The position numbers were made by a program, and so were the translations under genes. A stretch of DNA of 64,000 nucleotides from NCBI GenBank assembly GCA_964538375.1, contig CAZIFQ010000009.1, positions 1 to 64,000 on the forward strand. Direction: 5' to 3'. Below are positions 25,454 to 34,387 of the stretch, piece by piece (the stretch's first letter is position 1; each line of letters begins with the position of its first letter). This stretch comes from JAUUZQ01 sp964538375 (GTDB taxonomy: Bacteria > Bacteroidota > Bacteroidia > Bacteroidales > GCA-2748055). Under the pieces are notes generated by a model. It saw only the letters and a list, made by a program, of their open reading frames with translations. It was not told the DNA's origin and did not search any database.

Positions 25454-26587
25454 ATGGTTTTAAAAAAACGTTCCGGTCACATCGGAGTACTTACTTCAGG
25501 AGGTGACACACCCGGTTTAAATGCAGCTATACGGGGAATTGGCAAAGCTGCTTCAAGTGAAGGATCCATGCAGGTCATCGGATTTAATGATGGCTTTCGC
25601 GGGATGATGGAGAACCGCTCCATCCGTCTCGACAATGGAAAGCTCTCGGGGATACTAACACTTGGCGGCACCATCCTGGGAACCAGTCGTGACAAGCCCC
25701 ATAAGATGCCGATGGGTGGAAAAATTGTGGATATGACTGATGTGATTGTTGAGAACTATTATAAGAATCACCTGGATGTATTGGTCTGCCTGGGAGGCGG
25801 GGGTACGCTTAAAAACGCCTATCGTCTATCGCAGAAGGGTTTGAATGTGATCACTTTACCAAAAACCATCGACAACGATATCGTAGGTACGGACATGACC
25901 TTTGGCTTTGATACTGCGCTCGGAATTGCAGTAGATGCCATTGACCGGCTACACAGTACTGCCTCTAGTCACCACAGGATTATCTTCGTGGAGATCATGG
26001 GTCATAAGGTTGGATGGCTGGCTCTTGGTGCAGGTATTGCCGGAGGAGCAGATGCCATCCTCTTACCTGAAATACCTTATACCATCGATAAACTTGCTGA
26101 AAGCATCCTTGCAAGAGCAAATCGGGGAAAGCGATTCTCCATTGTAGCCGTAGCCGAAGGCGCCATTACAAAACTGGGTGCAGATAAGATTGCAGCAGTA
26201 GAGAAGAAGCTGGAAAAAGCAGAAGGCGAAGCACGTAAAAAAATCAAAGAAGAGCTCAAGATACTCGATAGCAAATACAGGGGCTCCACCATGCAGATGG
26301 TGGAAGAATTACAGAAGATAACCGGACTGGAAACACGACTCACCATACTGGGGCACTTGCAACGGGGAGGAACACCTTCAGCTGCTGACCGCTTACTGGC
26401 AACACGCCTTGGAACGAAGGCTGTGGAATTTATACAGCAGGAAAAATACGGAGTCATGATTGCACTCAAAGGCAATGAGACGCATGCTGTGCCCTTAGGT
26501 GATGTTGCAGGAAAAATCAATTATGTCCCAACCGATCACCCCCTGATCATCAGCGCAAGAAACGTCAGCACAAGTTTCGGTGATTAA
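25454..26587 (+). CDS. pfkA: 6-phosphofructokinase (PfkA family, atypical metal-site loop)
   Basis: A 377-residue PFK-family enzyme phosphorylating fructose 6-phosphate. Conserved parts are TSGGDTPGLNAAIRG (about 14-28), the catalytic PKTIDNDIVGTD (136-147, catalytic Asp140), the substrate motif EIMGHKVGWLAL (180-191), and the C-terminal LGHLQRGGTPSAADR. In the nucleotide loop, where E. coli has GGDGS and PPi enzymes GGDDT, this protein has GGGGT (114-118). The normally conserved Mg-binding Asp (E. coli Asp103) is Gly116. The following Gly117 is ATP-like, while Lys137 in PKTIDND is typical of PPi-dependent and mixed group III enzymes. The phosphoryl donor is therefore uncertain. The gene is on the same strand as ppc, 72 nt upstream of it. 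Confidence 0.93.
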   Translation: MVLKKRSGHIGVLTSGGDTPGLNAAIRGIGKAASSEGSMQVIGFNDGFRGMMENRSIRLDNGKLSGILTLGGTILGTSRDKPHKMPMGGKIVDMTDVIVENYYKNHLDVLVCLGGGGTLKNAYRLSQKGLNVITLPKTIDNDIVGTDMTFGFDTALGIAVDAIDRLHSTASSHHRIIFVEIMGHKVGWLALGAGIAGGADAILLPEIPYTIDKLAESILARANRGKRFSIVAVAEGAITKLGADKIAAVEKKLEKAEGEARKKIKEELKILDSKYRGSTMQMVEELQKITGLETRLTILGHLQRGGTPSAADRLLATRLGTKAVEFIQQEKYGVMIALKGNETHAVPLGDVAGKINYVPTDHPLIISARNVSTSFGD

Positions 26588-26589
26588 AT

Positions 26590-26604
26590 GATGGCGCAGC
26601 CATC
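26590..26604. repeat. Short dispersed palindrome, copy 4 (GATGGCGCAGCCATC)
   Basis: Located 2 nt after the phosphofructokinase stop codon. The stem is GATGGC/GCCATC. Its position between two co-directional genes could affect mRNA processing or stability. Confidence 0.6.
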
Positions 26605-26659
26605 GAACACCTCTCTCTTTTTCTTGTTATATTAATTGAATCATTTCAATTCATAACCA

Positions 26660-29428
26660 ATGATGAGAGCAAACTTAAGGGAGATACAAGAACGACTGGG
26701 AAAACCATACAATGACCTTGAATTTTTATTACAATGCTTCTCCGAAGTACTGATCGAGAATAATGAACAGGAATTAGCAGCGCAAATACCGTGGATCACT
26801 GATGCAGAACCCGATCTGTCAGGTCCGCAGCAAAAAGAGCTATTGCACCTCTACTCAATCTGTTTCCAACTCCTCAACCTTTCAGAGGTCAATGGTGCTG
26901 TACAAAATCGCAGACAAAAAAGTGAAAAAGATGGTATCAGCACAATCAATGGTCTCTGGGGAGCTGTCTTCGCTGACTTAAAGAAAAGAGGCGTATCACA
27001 AAAAGAGATACTGGACCAGTTTCAACATGTGGAAGTAGAGCCGGTGCTGACCGCCCACCCGACCGAAGCAAAACGACCCGTTGTACTTAGTTTATACCGG
27101 GAACTTTACCTCTTGCTGGTGAAACTGGAGAATTCAATGTACAACTCATATGAACGTGAAGAGGTAAAACATGACATCAAAAGAAATCTTCATAAACTAT
27201 GGTTCATTGGGGAAATATTTATTGAAAAACCGGCCATCGAATCGGAACTTGAAAATGTGCTCTACTACTTTTACAAAATATTTCCCGAAGTACTTCCTTT
27301 CCTCGATTACCGCTTAAAGCAGGCGTGGATCGCTAACGGATTCGATCCTAAAATGATAGAGGATACCGGGACACTCCCATCCATCACCTTTGGAAACTGG
27401 GTGGGTGGAGACCGTGACGGACATCCCCTGGTGACATCCAAAATAACTGAACACACCTTGAAATCCCTTCGGCTGCATGCTTTTAAACTGGTGATTGCCC
27501 ACTTGGATGATCTGTCTGATAAGCTGAGTATCTATTGTGATCCTGCTACCCTTTCAGCAACATTCAACGATAGAATGCTCGAGTTGGAAATGGGTCTTAA
27601 TCCGGATTTTAGTAACGATCAGCAAGAGCCCTTTAAGCATTTTATTGAGTTATTGAAACTGAAGCTTCCGGTAACAGAAAGATCAAGCGGTGGTCTGGAC
27701 CTCAACGATACCTCATATTCTTACAGCACTTCAGGTGAACTCGGTGAAGACCTGGTTCTGTTGAAACAAGCACTGCTCCATCACGGTGCATGGTCGATCG
27801 CCAGCTACGATGTGCAAAAGGTACTGCGCCACCTGAACATATTTGGCTTTCACCTGGCCAACCTGGATATAAGGCAGAATAGCCAGTTTTATGAAGAGGC
27901 CCTCCTGGACTTGATTCAGACCGGAAGTCCAGGAACATATCGCAGCATGAAGTCAGATTCCAACGGATTGGAGCACCTCATACGAGAAGAGCTAAACCAT
28001 AACAGGCCTTTCATAACCCGCACAGAATACCTGGAGTCTGATGCAGCAAAAGAGGCAGTGAACACCTTCCATACACTGGCGAAACATATCAGGGTCTATT
28101 CTGAAAGAGCCCTGGGCTCATTGATCGTAAGTATGACACGCAAAGTGTCTGACCTTTACACAGTTTACCTTTTTGTTCGTGAAGCTGGCTTGTCAAAACT
28201 ATCGGAAAACGGACTGGTTTGTCCGATGCCTGTTGTGCCCCTGTTTGAGACCATTGAAGACCTTAAAAATAGTTCAGAGATCCTGGATGAGTTCCTCTCC
28301 CACCCTGTAACTAAAAACAGTCTTGAATATGTCAGAAAGCAGCACAACCGTGATGTTGCCATCCAGGATGTAATGATTGGTTATAGCGACAGCAACAAAG
28401 ATGGAGGTATCATTGCCAGCACCTGGTTTCTCTACGACGCCCAGGTGAAATTATCGAAAATCGGTAAAAAGCATGGAGTAAATATCCGTTTCTTCCATGG
28501 CAAAGGAGGAACAATCAGCCGGGGCGCCGGTCCTACCCATTGGTTCCTGAAAGCACTACCCGCAGAGACACTCAATGGGGTCATCAGAATTACCGAGCAG
28601 GGAGAGACTATTGAACGTAAATATGCCAACAAGGGAAATGCTGCCTATAACCTGGAGTTGCTTGTGGCAGGTACAACGCATATGACCGTGCTGAATAATA
28701 TGGATAAGCAGGAAGTTAACCTTGTTCACGAAAAGCTGTTTACCTATATGGCCAACGAGAGTTTTAAAGCATTTAAGGCATTAACGACCCACCCTTCATT
28801 CATTAAGTTTTACGAACAGGCCACACCCATTGATGTTATTGAATCCAGCAAAATTGGTTCGCGTCCATCAAGGAGAAGGGGAAAAAGAACACTCGAAGAC
28901 CTGAGGGCTATACCCTGGGTCTTTAGCTGGACCCAGTCGAGAATGCACATCTCCAGCTGGTATGGTGTTGGAACTACGCTGCAAAAGATGAAAATGCAGG
29001 AAACTGCAAAATATGAGCAATTAAAATCAATGGTCAAAGATGATACCTTCGTGAGGTATGTGCTCACTAATATTGATACCAGTCTTGCTGCTACAGACGA
29101 GGAGATCATGAGGATGTATGCCGGTATGGTAGATGATAAAAAAGTACATGATGACATCCTTGGTATGTTACTCAACGAACTGGCGCTCACAAGAAAAATG
29201 ATGCTTGAGCTCCTGGATCTTCCCATCTCTGAGCGCAGGGTAAACCATCACTACTCAACAAAACTCAGGGCCGATGCCTTGCTTCCGCTGCACAAGGAAC
29301 AGGTGGAATTACTCAAGCAGTGGCGAGATGCACAGAAATCAGGCAAAACCGAAGAAGCAGATGTCCTTCTCCAAAATCTACTCAGAAGCGTGAATGCAAT
29401 TGCTAACGCAATGGGAACGACGGGGTAA
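26660..29428 (+). CDS. ppc: Phosphoenolpyruvate carboxylase
   Basis: A 922-residue enzyme that carboxylates phosphoenolpyruvate with bicarbonate to oxaloacetate, feeding the reductive TCA arm and amino-acid synthesis. Family hallmarks are in order: VEPVLTAHPTEAKRPV (catalytic His), GNWVGGDRDGHPLVT, MIGYSDSNKDGGIIAS, FFHGKGGTISRGAGPTH, and IGSRPSRRRGKRTLEDLRAI. The C-terminus ends AMGTTG, close to the usual NTG end that contributes to the active site. Length is typical. The start is ATG at 26660 or the adjacent ATG at 26663. It lies directly after the phosphofructokinase gene, and together with fbp this forms a compact PEP/hexose-phosphate node. Confidence 0.97.
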   Translation: MMRANLREIQERLGKPYNDLEFLLQCFSEVLIENNEQELAAQIPWITDAEPDLSGPQQKELLHLYSICFQLLNLSEVNGAVQNRRQKSEKDGISTINGLWGAVFADLKKRGVSQKEILDQFQHVEVEPVLTAHPTEAKRPVVLSLYRELYLLLVKLENSMYNSYEREEVKHDIKRNLHKLWFIGEIFIEKPAIESELENVLYYFYKIFPEVLPFLDYRLKQAWIANGFDPKMIEDTGTLPSITFGNWVGGDRDGHPLVTSKITEHTLKSLRLHAFKLVIAHLDDLSDKLSIYCDPATLSATFNDRMLELEMGLNPDFSNDQQEPFKHFIELLKLKLPVTERSSGGLDLNDTSYSYSTSGELGEDLVLLKQALLHHGAWSIASYDVQKVLRHLNIFGFHLANLDIRQNSQFYEEALLDLIQTGSPGTYRSMKSDSNGLEHLIREELNHNRPFITRTEYLESDAAKEAVNTFHTLAKHIRVYSERALGSLIVSMTRKVSDLYTVYLFVREAGLSKLSENGLVCPMPVVPLFETIEDLKNSSEILDEFLSHPVTKNSLEYVRKQHNRDVAIQDVMIGYSDSNKDGGIIASTWFLYDAQVKLSKIGKKHGVNIRFFHGKGGTISRGAGPTHWFLKALPAETLNGVIRITEQGETIERKYANKGNAAYNLELLVAGTTHMTVLNNMDKQEVNLVHEKLFTYMANESFKAFKALTTHPSFIKFYEQATPIDVIESSKIGSRPSRRRGKRTLEDLRAIPWVFSWTQSRMHISSWYGVGTTLQKMKMQETAKYEQLKSMVKDDTFVRYVLTNIDTSLAATDEEIMRMYAGMVDDKKVHDDILGMLLNELALTRKMMLELLDLPISERRVNHHYSTKLRADALLPLHKEQVELLKQWRDAQKSGKTEEADVLLQNLLRSVNAIANAMGTTG

Positions 29429-29522
29429 TGCAGTGGGGGGTGACCACCGCAGGTGGGCGGGGTGGTTCCACGCAACCTTTTTCTCCTCCCTCCCATCTTC
29501 AATAAAACAACACTCAAGCATT

Positions 29523-30755
29523 ATGAAATCAAAGATATTCACAGCAATAATACTCGCAGGGGCAGTCCTGCTTTTCCCGGCATGCAACCAGGTAGATCCT
29601 ATTCCCGATCAACCAACACCGGTTGAATTAAATAAAAAAGCAGCCGAAATAATTAAAGCCGATCAGCAATTTGCCTTTGAGCTGTTCAACGAAATATATG
29701 AAGCCAGCGAAGAAGAGAACATCATGATCTCTCCCCTGAGTGTTTCTTACGCCCTGGGAATGACATATAACGGGGCCGCGGGAGCAACCTTCGATGCCTT
29801 CGTGGATGTGCTCCATTTTGGTGATCTTACCAATACTGAAGTCAATGAGAGTTACAAAGATTTGATGGGACAATTAGTGACACTTGACGACCAGGTGGAA
29901 TTTTCCATTGCCAATAGCATCTGGTACAAGTTGGGATTCGAAGTTTTAGAAGCATTTATCACTACTAACCAGGAGTATTTTGACGCTGCCGTAAGAGAGT
30001 TGGATTTTGGAGATCCGGATGCCGTGGATATCATCAATGGCTGGATCGAAGAGAAAACAAACGACAAGATCAAAGATATGCTCGACTATATTCCCGAAGG
30101 AGCAGTGATGTACCTGATCAATGCCGTATACTTCAATGCAGATTGGAAATACCAATTTGATCCGGAAGAAACCTACGAGGCAGATTTTACACTTGAAGAT
30201 GGTAGCATTCATCAAGCGAATTATATGACAATGGAAGGCGGTTTCAATTATGCAGCAACAGAAGATTTTACAGCTGTTGAACTTCCTTACGGTGACAGCT
30301 CATTCAGCATGGTTCTCTTTCTACCTGCTGGAGAAAACAATATTGATGACCTGGTAGCTTCACTGGACAGCTCGACCCTGGATAAATACCAGGTAGCTGC
30401 TTCTCCTCAAACAGTACAGTTATTCATCCCCAAATTCAAGTACGATTTTAAACAGCTTTTAAATGATCAGTTGATCAATCTTGGACTGGGCGTTGCCTTT
30501 GGCGGGGGTGCAGATTTCAGCAGGATTACTCCCGGCGGCGGAATACTTATCTCCCGCGTGATCCACCAATCTTTTATTGATGTGAGTGAAGAGGGGACTG
30601 AAGCCGCGGCAGCAACCATCGTTGAGTTATGGGAAAGTTCAATTAACTCACAGTACTTCAATGCCAACCAACCCTTCGTTTACATCATCAAAGAAAACTC
30701 CACTAACGCCATTATATTTATGGGTAAAGTCGGTAAACCGGTTCATGAGGAGTAA
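29523..30755 (+). CDS. Serpin-family protease inhibitor lipoprotein
   Basis: A 410-residue serpin. The ATG at 29523 starts a signal peptide with a lipobox (LLFPAC, Cys about 22); the frame is open further upstream, but that part overlaps the ppc 3' end and looks non-coding. The serpin fold is clear: NIMISPLSVSYALGMTYNGA (helix B region), NAVYFNADWKYQF, FIPKFKYDF, and the reactive-loop hinge EEGTEAAAAT (about 356-365), whose small residues are the mark of an inhibitory serpin. The presumed scissile region follows as IVELWESS, with P1-P1' near Ser-Ser. The s5B strand is QPFVYIIKENSTNAIIFMG. Lipid anchoring suggests it shields the cell surface from proteases. Confidence 0.95.
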   Translation: MKSKIFTAIILAGAVLLFPACNQVDPIPDQPTPVELNKKAAEIIKADQQFAFELFNEIYEASEEENIMISPLSVSYALGMTYNGAAGATFDAFVDVLHFGDLTNTEVNESYKDLMGQLVTLDDQVEFSIANSIWYKLGFEVLEAFITTNQEYFDAAVRELDFGDPDAVDIINGWIEEKTNDKIKDMLDYIPEGAVMYLINAVYFNADWKYQFDPEETYEADFTLEDGSIHQANYMTMEGGFNYAATEDFTAVELPYGDSSFSMVLFLPAGENNIDDLVASLDSSTLDKYQVAASPQTVQLFIPKFKYDFKQLLNDQLINLGLGVAFGGGADFSRITPGGGILISRVIHQSFIDVSEEGTEAAAATIVELWESSINSQYFNANQPFVYIIKENSTNAIIFMGKVGKPVHEE

Positions 30756-30898
30756 TGCTATAAGTAATCAGGATGGCACTGCCCTCGATCCCCGATTCAC
30801 CTGCTGTAGAACTGCTCTGGTAATAAACATACATGCAACTAATTCAATCCTAATTCGTTCATACATTAGACGAAGTGATCATTTTAAACCGATTAACT

Positions 30899-31426
30899 AT
30901 GAAAAATCTCAAGGTCATAACAAGCTTATTCATTGTAATCACCTTCTCTTTATTGCTGATCAACTCTTGTGAGGTCTTTAGCCCAAACTATGAAGAGTTT
31001 GAGCTGTACGGCACATGGAACATAGAGGACGTCAATATTGACATGGATGTATCCGGCGATAACTTCTTGCAGGTATTGGCCGCCAGACTGCTCATCGCAT
31101 CTTTCAAAGGCAAGCTTGATGACGAACTGCAAAATAGCATCGACAGCACTGGAGGCAGCATTACTTTCAATGATGATAATACTTACCATTTGGGACTCTT
31201 TGAAGAGAATGATACCGGTACCTGGTTCTTCGATGAAGAAGAAAATTCGATTTCCTTAACGGCTGAAGAAACAAGTATTGACTACCTCAACATTGAAAAG
31301 CTGAACGACGATCAGCTGATTCTTTCCTGGATCTCAGAGGAAGGGGAATTTGAAGACGACTCAACCAATGAAAGTTTTACCGCCAAGGTTACCATTGAAG
31401 CGGTTTTCAGGAAAGAGTTGAAATAA
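30899..31426 (+). CDS. Lipocalin-like lipoprotein
   Basis: A 175-residue predicted lipoprotein. The ATG at 30899 gives a standard signal and lipobox (LLINSC); an in-frame ATG 24 nt upstream adds nothing useful. The mature protein opens with LYGTWNIEDVNID, the GxW motif of lipocalin-like beta barrels common in Bacteroidota envelopes, followed by alternating strands (GGSITFNDDNTYHLG, NDTGTWFFDEEENSISLT, DQLILSWISEEGE). The ligand is unknown. It follows the serpin gene by 143 nt on the same strand; co-transcription is possible. Confidence 0.8.
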   Translation: MKNLKVITSLFIVITFSLLLINSCEVFSPNYEEFELYGTWNIEDVNIDMDVSGDNFLQVLAARLLIASFKGKLDDELQNSIDSTGGSITFNDDNTYHLGLFEENDTGTWFFDEEENSISLTAEETSIDYLNIEKLNDDQLILSWISEEGEFEDDSTNESFTAKVTIEAVFRKELK

Positions 31427-31465
31427 GCACCTATATCTGGGTTAAATATTTTTTTATCTATTGTA

Positions 31466-31487
31466 GAGACGCGATTTATCGCATCTC
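31466..31487. repeat. Dispersed palindromic repeat, family A, copy 1
   Basis: A near-perfect 22-nt palindrome with core GACGCGATTTATCGCATC, one mismatch from full symmetry. It sits between the convergent lipocalin-like and outer-membrane barrel genes. Two further copies are at 38113 and 59313. Similar GACGCGAT...ATCGCGTC elements are widespread in Bacteroidota and cyanobacteria. Confidence 0.75.
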
Positions 31488-31544
31488 AATTAGAATTTAT
31501 ATCTCCCACCTGAATCCTAACACCTGATCCCTGATCCCTGACGC

Positions 31545-32195
31545 CTAATATCTAACCCCCACATTCACAAATAAACAATTGTTATTCACCAGCAACGGCT
31601 CGGTATTGGTAACCGGACTTAAATCAGCTTGGTATTGTATCTCTGTAAATACAGCTACTTTCTCTAATTTATATTCAAAGCCAAAGCCCCCTGTAAGACC
31701 AAGAATAATGTCACTCTGTCCATCAAGAGGGTATTCCGAATCTGTTGAGTATTTCAATTGATAATCCAATCTTGGACCCAGCAATGCATAAACAACCAGC
31801 TTCTCTCGCTCCTGCCGGTACCTGGCCAATGGAGAAAAGAACAGGTAGTGATACTTTGAAATTGCCAGGGGACCTTCATTTACAACTATATTATCGTTAT
31901 CCAGGTGATTGACAGTTACAGATTGAGCTGTAGTTTTGTTTCCCTTGGCAATATAGCCAAGGTCGAGTTGAAAACTCAGATGTTCGCCCTTAAACGACTC
32001 TAAGAAAAATACTACTCCCGGACTAAGCAATACGTCTGTGGGCAAAGAATAATCGATGGGTGTAAAAACAAAACTCTGATTGGCAATGGAAAGTCCCGTT
32101 TTCAAGCCAAAGCTCTCTACAAGCTGTCCCCTTACAAATACGGAGCTGGAGATGGCTAACAAAATGGATGCATTAAGTATGCGGTTCATATTCAC
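31545..32195 (-). CDS. Outer-membrane beta-barrel protein
   Basis: A 216-residue exported protein resembling small PorT-like outer-membrane barrels. After the signal peptide (up to about 23, VRGQ), the sequence has GLKTGLSIANQSF, then alternating amphipathic strands with paired aromatic girdles (e.g. FQLDLGYIAKG, VYALLGPRLDYQL, GGFGFEYKLEKVAVFTEIQY) and a last strand NNCLFVNVGVRY ending in an aromatic residue, as needed for barrel assembly. Its start overlaps the stop of the upstream aminopeptidase gene by 4 nt, so the two are translationally coupled. Function unknown. Confidence 0.85.
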   Translation of the reverse strand: MNMNRILNASILLAISSSVFVRGQLVESFGLKTGLSIANQSFVFTPIDYSLPTDVLLSPGVVFFLESFKGEHLSFQLDLGYIAKGNKTTAQSVTVNHLDNDNIVVNEGPLAISKYHYLFFSPLARYRQEREKLVVYALLGPRLDYQLKYSTDSEYPLDGQSDIILGLTGGFGFEYKLEKVAVFTEIQYQADLSPVTNTEPLLVNNNCLFVNVGVRY

Positions 32196-34162
32196 CTGGT
32201 TAAAATTATCTTATGGGTTTCAACTTCCTGACCGGACCTGAGTCGTACAAAATAAAATCCTTCAGTCCGTGTACCAATATCTATAGTATGTGAAGAGAAA
32301 GGGGCAGCAGCATCAATTGTGGTGCTGTATACCTGCTGGTTTATGCTGTTATATACTTCAACAGTAATTTCACCTTCTTTCCAAACAGCAGGGACAATTT
32401 CAAATACTCCCTCATTTGGATTAGGATACAAAGAAAACTGCTGACGATGCTCACCAATACCTGATATCTTTTTGACCGATTCAAGCTGATCCAGTACATT
32501 ATTATTGGGATCAACTTCCAGGCCTGTTATGGTATGATTCATATCAACCGTGTAAACTTCGTTGTTAAGCGCATGGTTAAATCTTACGATGGTATCTCCT
32601 CCAGAATAGGAAAGTTTATACTCCATGGGCATTTTAAATAAGGTGGTTATACCTGAAGAGGTGGTTTGATTAGAATTGATAGTGACAGTCTGTCCCACCT
32701 GTCCCCAGCTTACATCAAAAATGGGAAAGCCGGCACCAAAATACCACTGATCAAAAAACTGGGTAAAGTCCTTTCCACTGCTTGTATTCAGTACTTCCAT
32801 AAAATCCAGTCCGGTAGCTACAGAATCTCCATAAATGGCTAAGTAATCCTTTAATGTTGTGAAGAAAACTTCATCATCATCCAGTTCAAACCTGATCATG
32901 TGCAACAGGGCCATTCCCTTGCTGTAGGATAAGTTTCCGTTGAAGATACGACTGTCATTGTCAATATCCTCAAAGGGAACATACACTGTTCCATCAGGTT
33001 CTCTCAAAGCTCTTTGGAATCTATAATCTTTTTCACCAGCAGCTGTTTCCGGATCAAGAAATTCTTTGGCGAGGTATGTAGAATAGGTAGCAAATCCTTC
33101 ATTGATCCATATATCCTGCCAGGTGGCACAGGTTACATAATTTCCAAACCAGGAATGTCCTAACTCATGGGATATCAGGTAAAACGCGAAACTGCCCATC
33201 CCTGTTATAGTCTGGTGCTCCATCCCTCCTCCCCAGGGCCAGAGGTAATGCCCGTATTTCTCATTGCGGAAGGGATAAGGACCAAAGAGATCAGAGTAGA
33301 GTTCTATCATGGCTGCAGTGCCATCAATCTGATCTTTATATGTATCCAGACATCCTGGTAGATCATACACGAAATTCTGAATCAGAACCGGTACAGTACC
33401 CGTTGGATGTGCGTCAATTTCGTATAACTGGTAATCAGATACAGCAATAGATATTAAATAAAAAGCAATAGGGTAATTCGATTTCCATTCATGGCGTATT
33501 TTTGAGTTTTGAAGATAAGTTGTTCCGGTCATAAGTCCGTTTGAAACACCCTCCAATCCATAATCCGTGGTGATAAATACATAAACTGAATCGGCCTTAT
33601 CTCTCAGGTCCTGCTTGCAGGGAAACCAGTCTTTAGCATAAAATGGTTCAGATAGTGTAGAGGTAACAGCAATTCCCCAATCCTCATCCCTAACCAAAGT
33701 CAGCCCTGATCCTGCATGTCCTTCATAAAAGACCTGGGCCGTGATCAATTCTCCGACAGGTACCTGCTCCGTGAGGGTAATATTTATCTCATCATTTATA
33801 TGAGAAAATAAAGAAGGATTTCCGTCAATGAGCACTTCAGCAACCGTCAGATCATCAATCAACTCCAGTACCAATATAGAAAGGGGGTTGTTCACTACTT
33901 CAACGAGGACAGTGCCATTTCCCTTGATATAATTTGATAAGGTGTCTGCCTCAACATCCAGTTTGTAAAATTTCACATTGTAATCTGAGAGCAAGGGATT
34001 AGTATTGATATTCTCAACATTACTAATTCCCTTCTTATGTGTTATATCACCCACTCTAACATCCGGTTCATTGTATGGATACTGCTGTGCATTACAATGA
34101 AGGGCTGATGTAAACAGAATAAATGATGCCAATAGAAGTGTATATATTTTCGCCTTTTTCAT
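32192..34162 (-). CDS. T9SS-secreted M1-family aminopeptidase
   Basis: A 656-residue zinc aminopeptidase. Signal peptide 1-25; N-terminal beta domain; catalytic domain with the exopeptidase motif GGGMEHQT (311-318, in place of GAMEN) and the zinc motif HELGHSWFGNYV (His332, Glu333, His336) with third ligand NEGFATY (Glu355). A Tyr in the NGNLSYSKGMALLHM region fits the transition-state Tyr. The large C-terminal helical domain of classical M1 enzymes is missing; instead a T9SS type-A sorting domain (FSLYPNPNEGVFEI ... HKIILTR) gives surface delivery. It probably degrades external peptides. It is followed by a coupled barrel gene and preceded by a near-consensus promoter. Confidence 0.95.
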   Translation of the reverse strand: MKKAKIYTLLLASFILFTSALHCNAQQYPYNEPDVRVGDITHKKGISNVENINTNPLLSDYNVKFYKLDVEADTLSNYIKGNGTVLVEVVNNPLSILVLELIDDLTVAEVLIDGNPSLFSHINDEINITLTEQVPVGELITAQVFYEGHAGSGLTLVRDEDWGIAVTSTLSEPFYAKDWFPCKQDLRDKADSVYVFITTDYGLEGVSNGLMTGTTYLQNSKIRHEWKSNYPIAFYLISIAVSDYQLYEIDAHPTGTVPVLIQNFVYDLPGCLDTYKDQIDGTAAMIELYSDLFGPYPFRNEKYGHYLWPWGGGMEHQTITGMGSFAFYLISHELGHSWFGNYVTCATWQDIWINEGFATYSTYLAKEFLDPETAAGEKDYRFQRALREPDGTVYVPFEDIDNDSRIFNGNLSYSKGMALLHMIRFELDDDEVFFTTLKDYLAIYGDSVATGLDFMEVLNTSSGKDFTQFFDQWYFGAGFPIFDVSWGQVGQTVTINSNQTTSSGITTLFKMPMEYKLSYSGGDTIVRFNHALNNEVYTVDMNHTITGLEVDPNNNVLDQLESVKKISGIGEHRQQFSLYPNPNEGVFEIVPAVWKEGEITVEVYNSINQQVYSTTIDAAAPFSSHTIDIGTRTEGFYFVRLRSGQEVETHKIILTR

Positions 34163-34179
34163 GGTTCCAAATTAGCTTG

Positions 34180-34211
34180 AAAAGATACAACAATCACTGT
34201 GCCCGTGCAAA
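34180..34211 (-). promoter_or_regulatory. Candidate Bacteroidota promoter for the M1 aminopeptidase gene
   Basis: Reading the minus strand, TTTG (34211-34208), exactly 20 nt, then TATCTTTT (34187-34180): exact -33 and one mismatch in the TAnnTTTG -7. The start codon is 17 nt downstream, giving a short leader. Confidence 0.5.
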
Positions 34212-34387
34212 TTATCAAGCCAGGTCTGAACCATGCCAATCATTACAAGACCTCAATATCTCAAGGAGATTAAGGATTCGGGAACCTAAAATACTTTTTC
34301 TCATTTCAATAAAATTTTCTTACTTGCACACCAAAATAATCCGGGCCCGATTTTTGCAACATTTCGACTATTCTACTATATACTGCA

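Noticed and set aside
29394..29522. Upstream extension of the serpin frame
   Set aside because: It overlaps the ppc 3' end, and the peptide is not signal-like. ATG at 29523 gives a proper lipoprotein signal.
31500..31560. Tandem 'CCTGATCCCTGA' motif as a CRISPR-like array
   Set aside because: The units are degenerate, contiguous and without spacers; simple low-complexity sequence.
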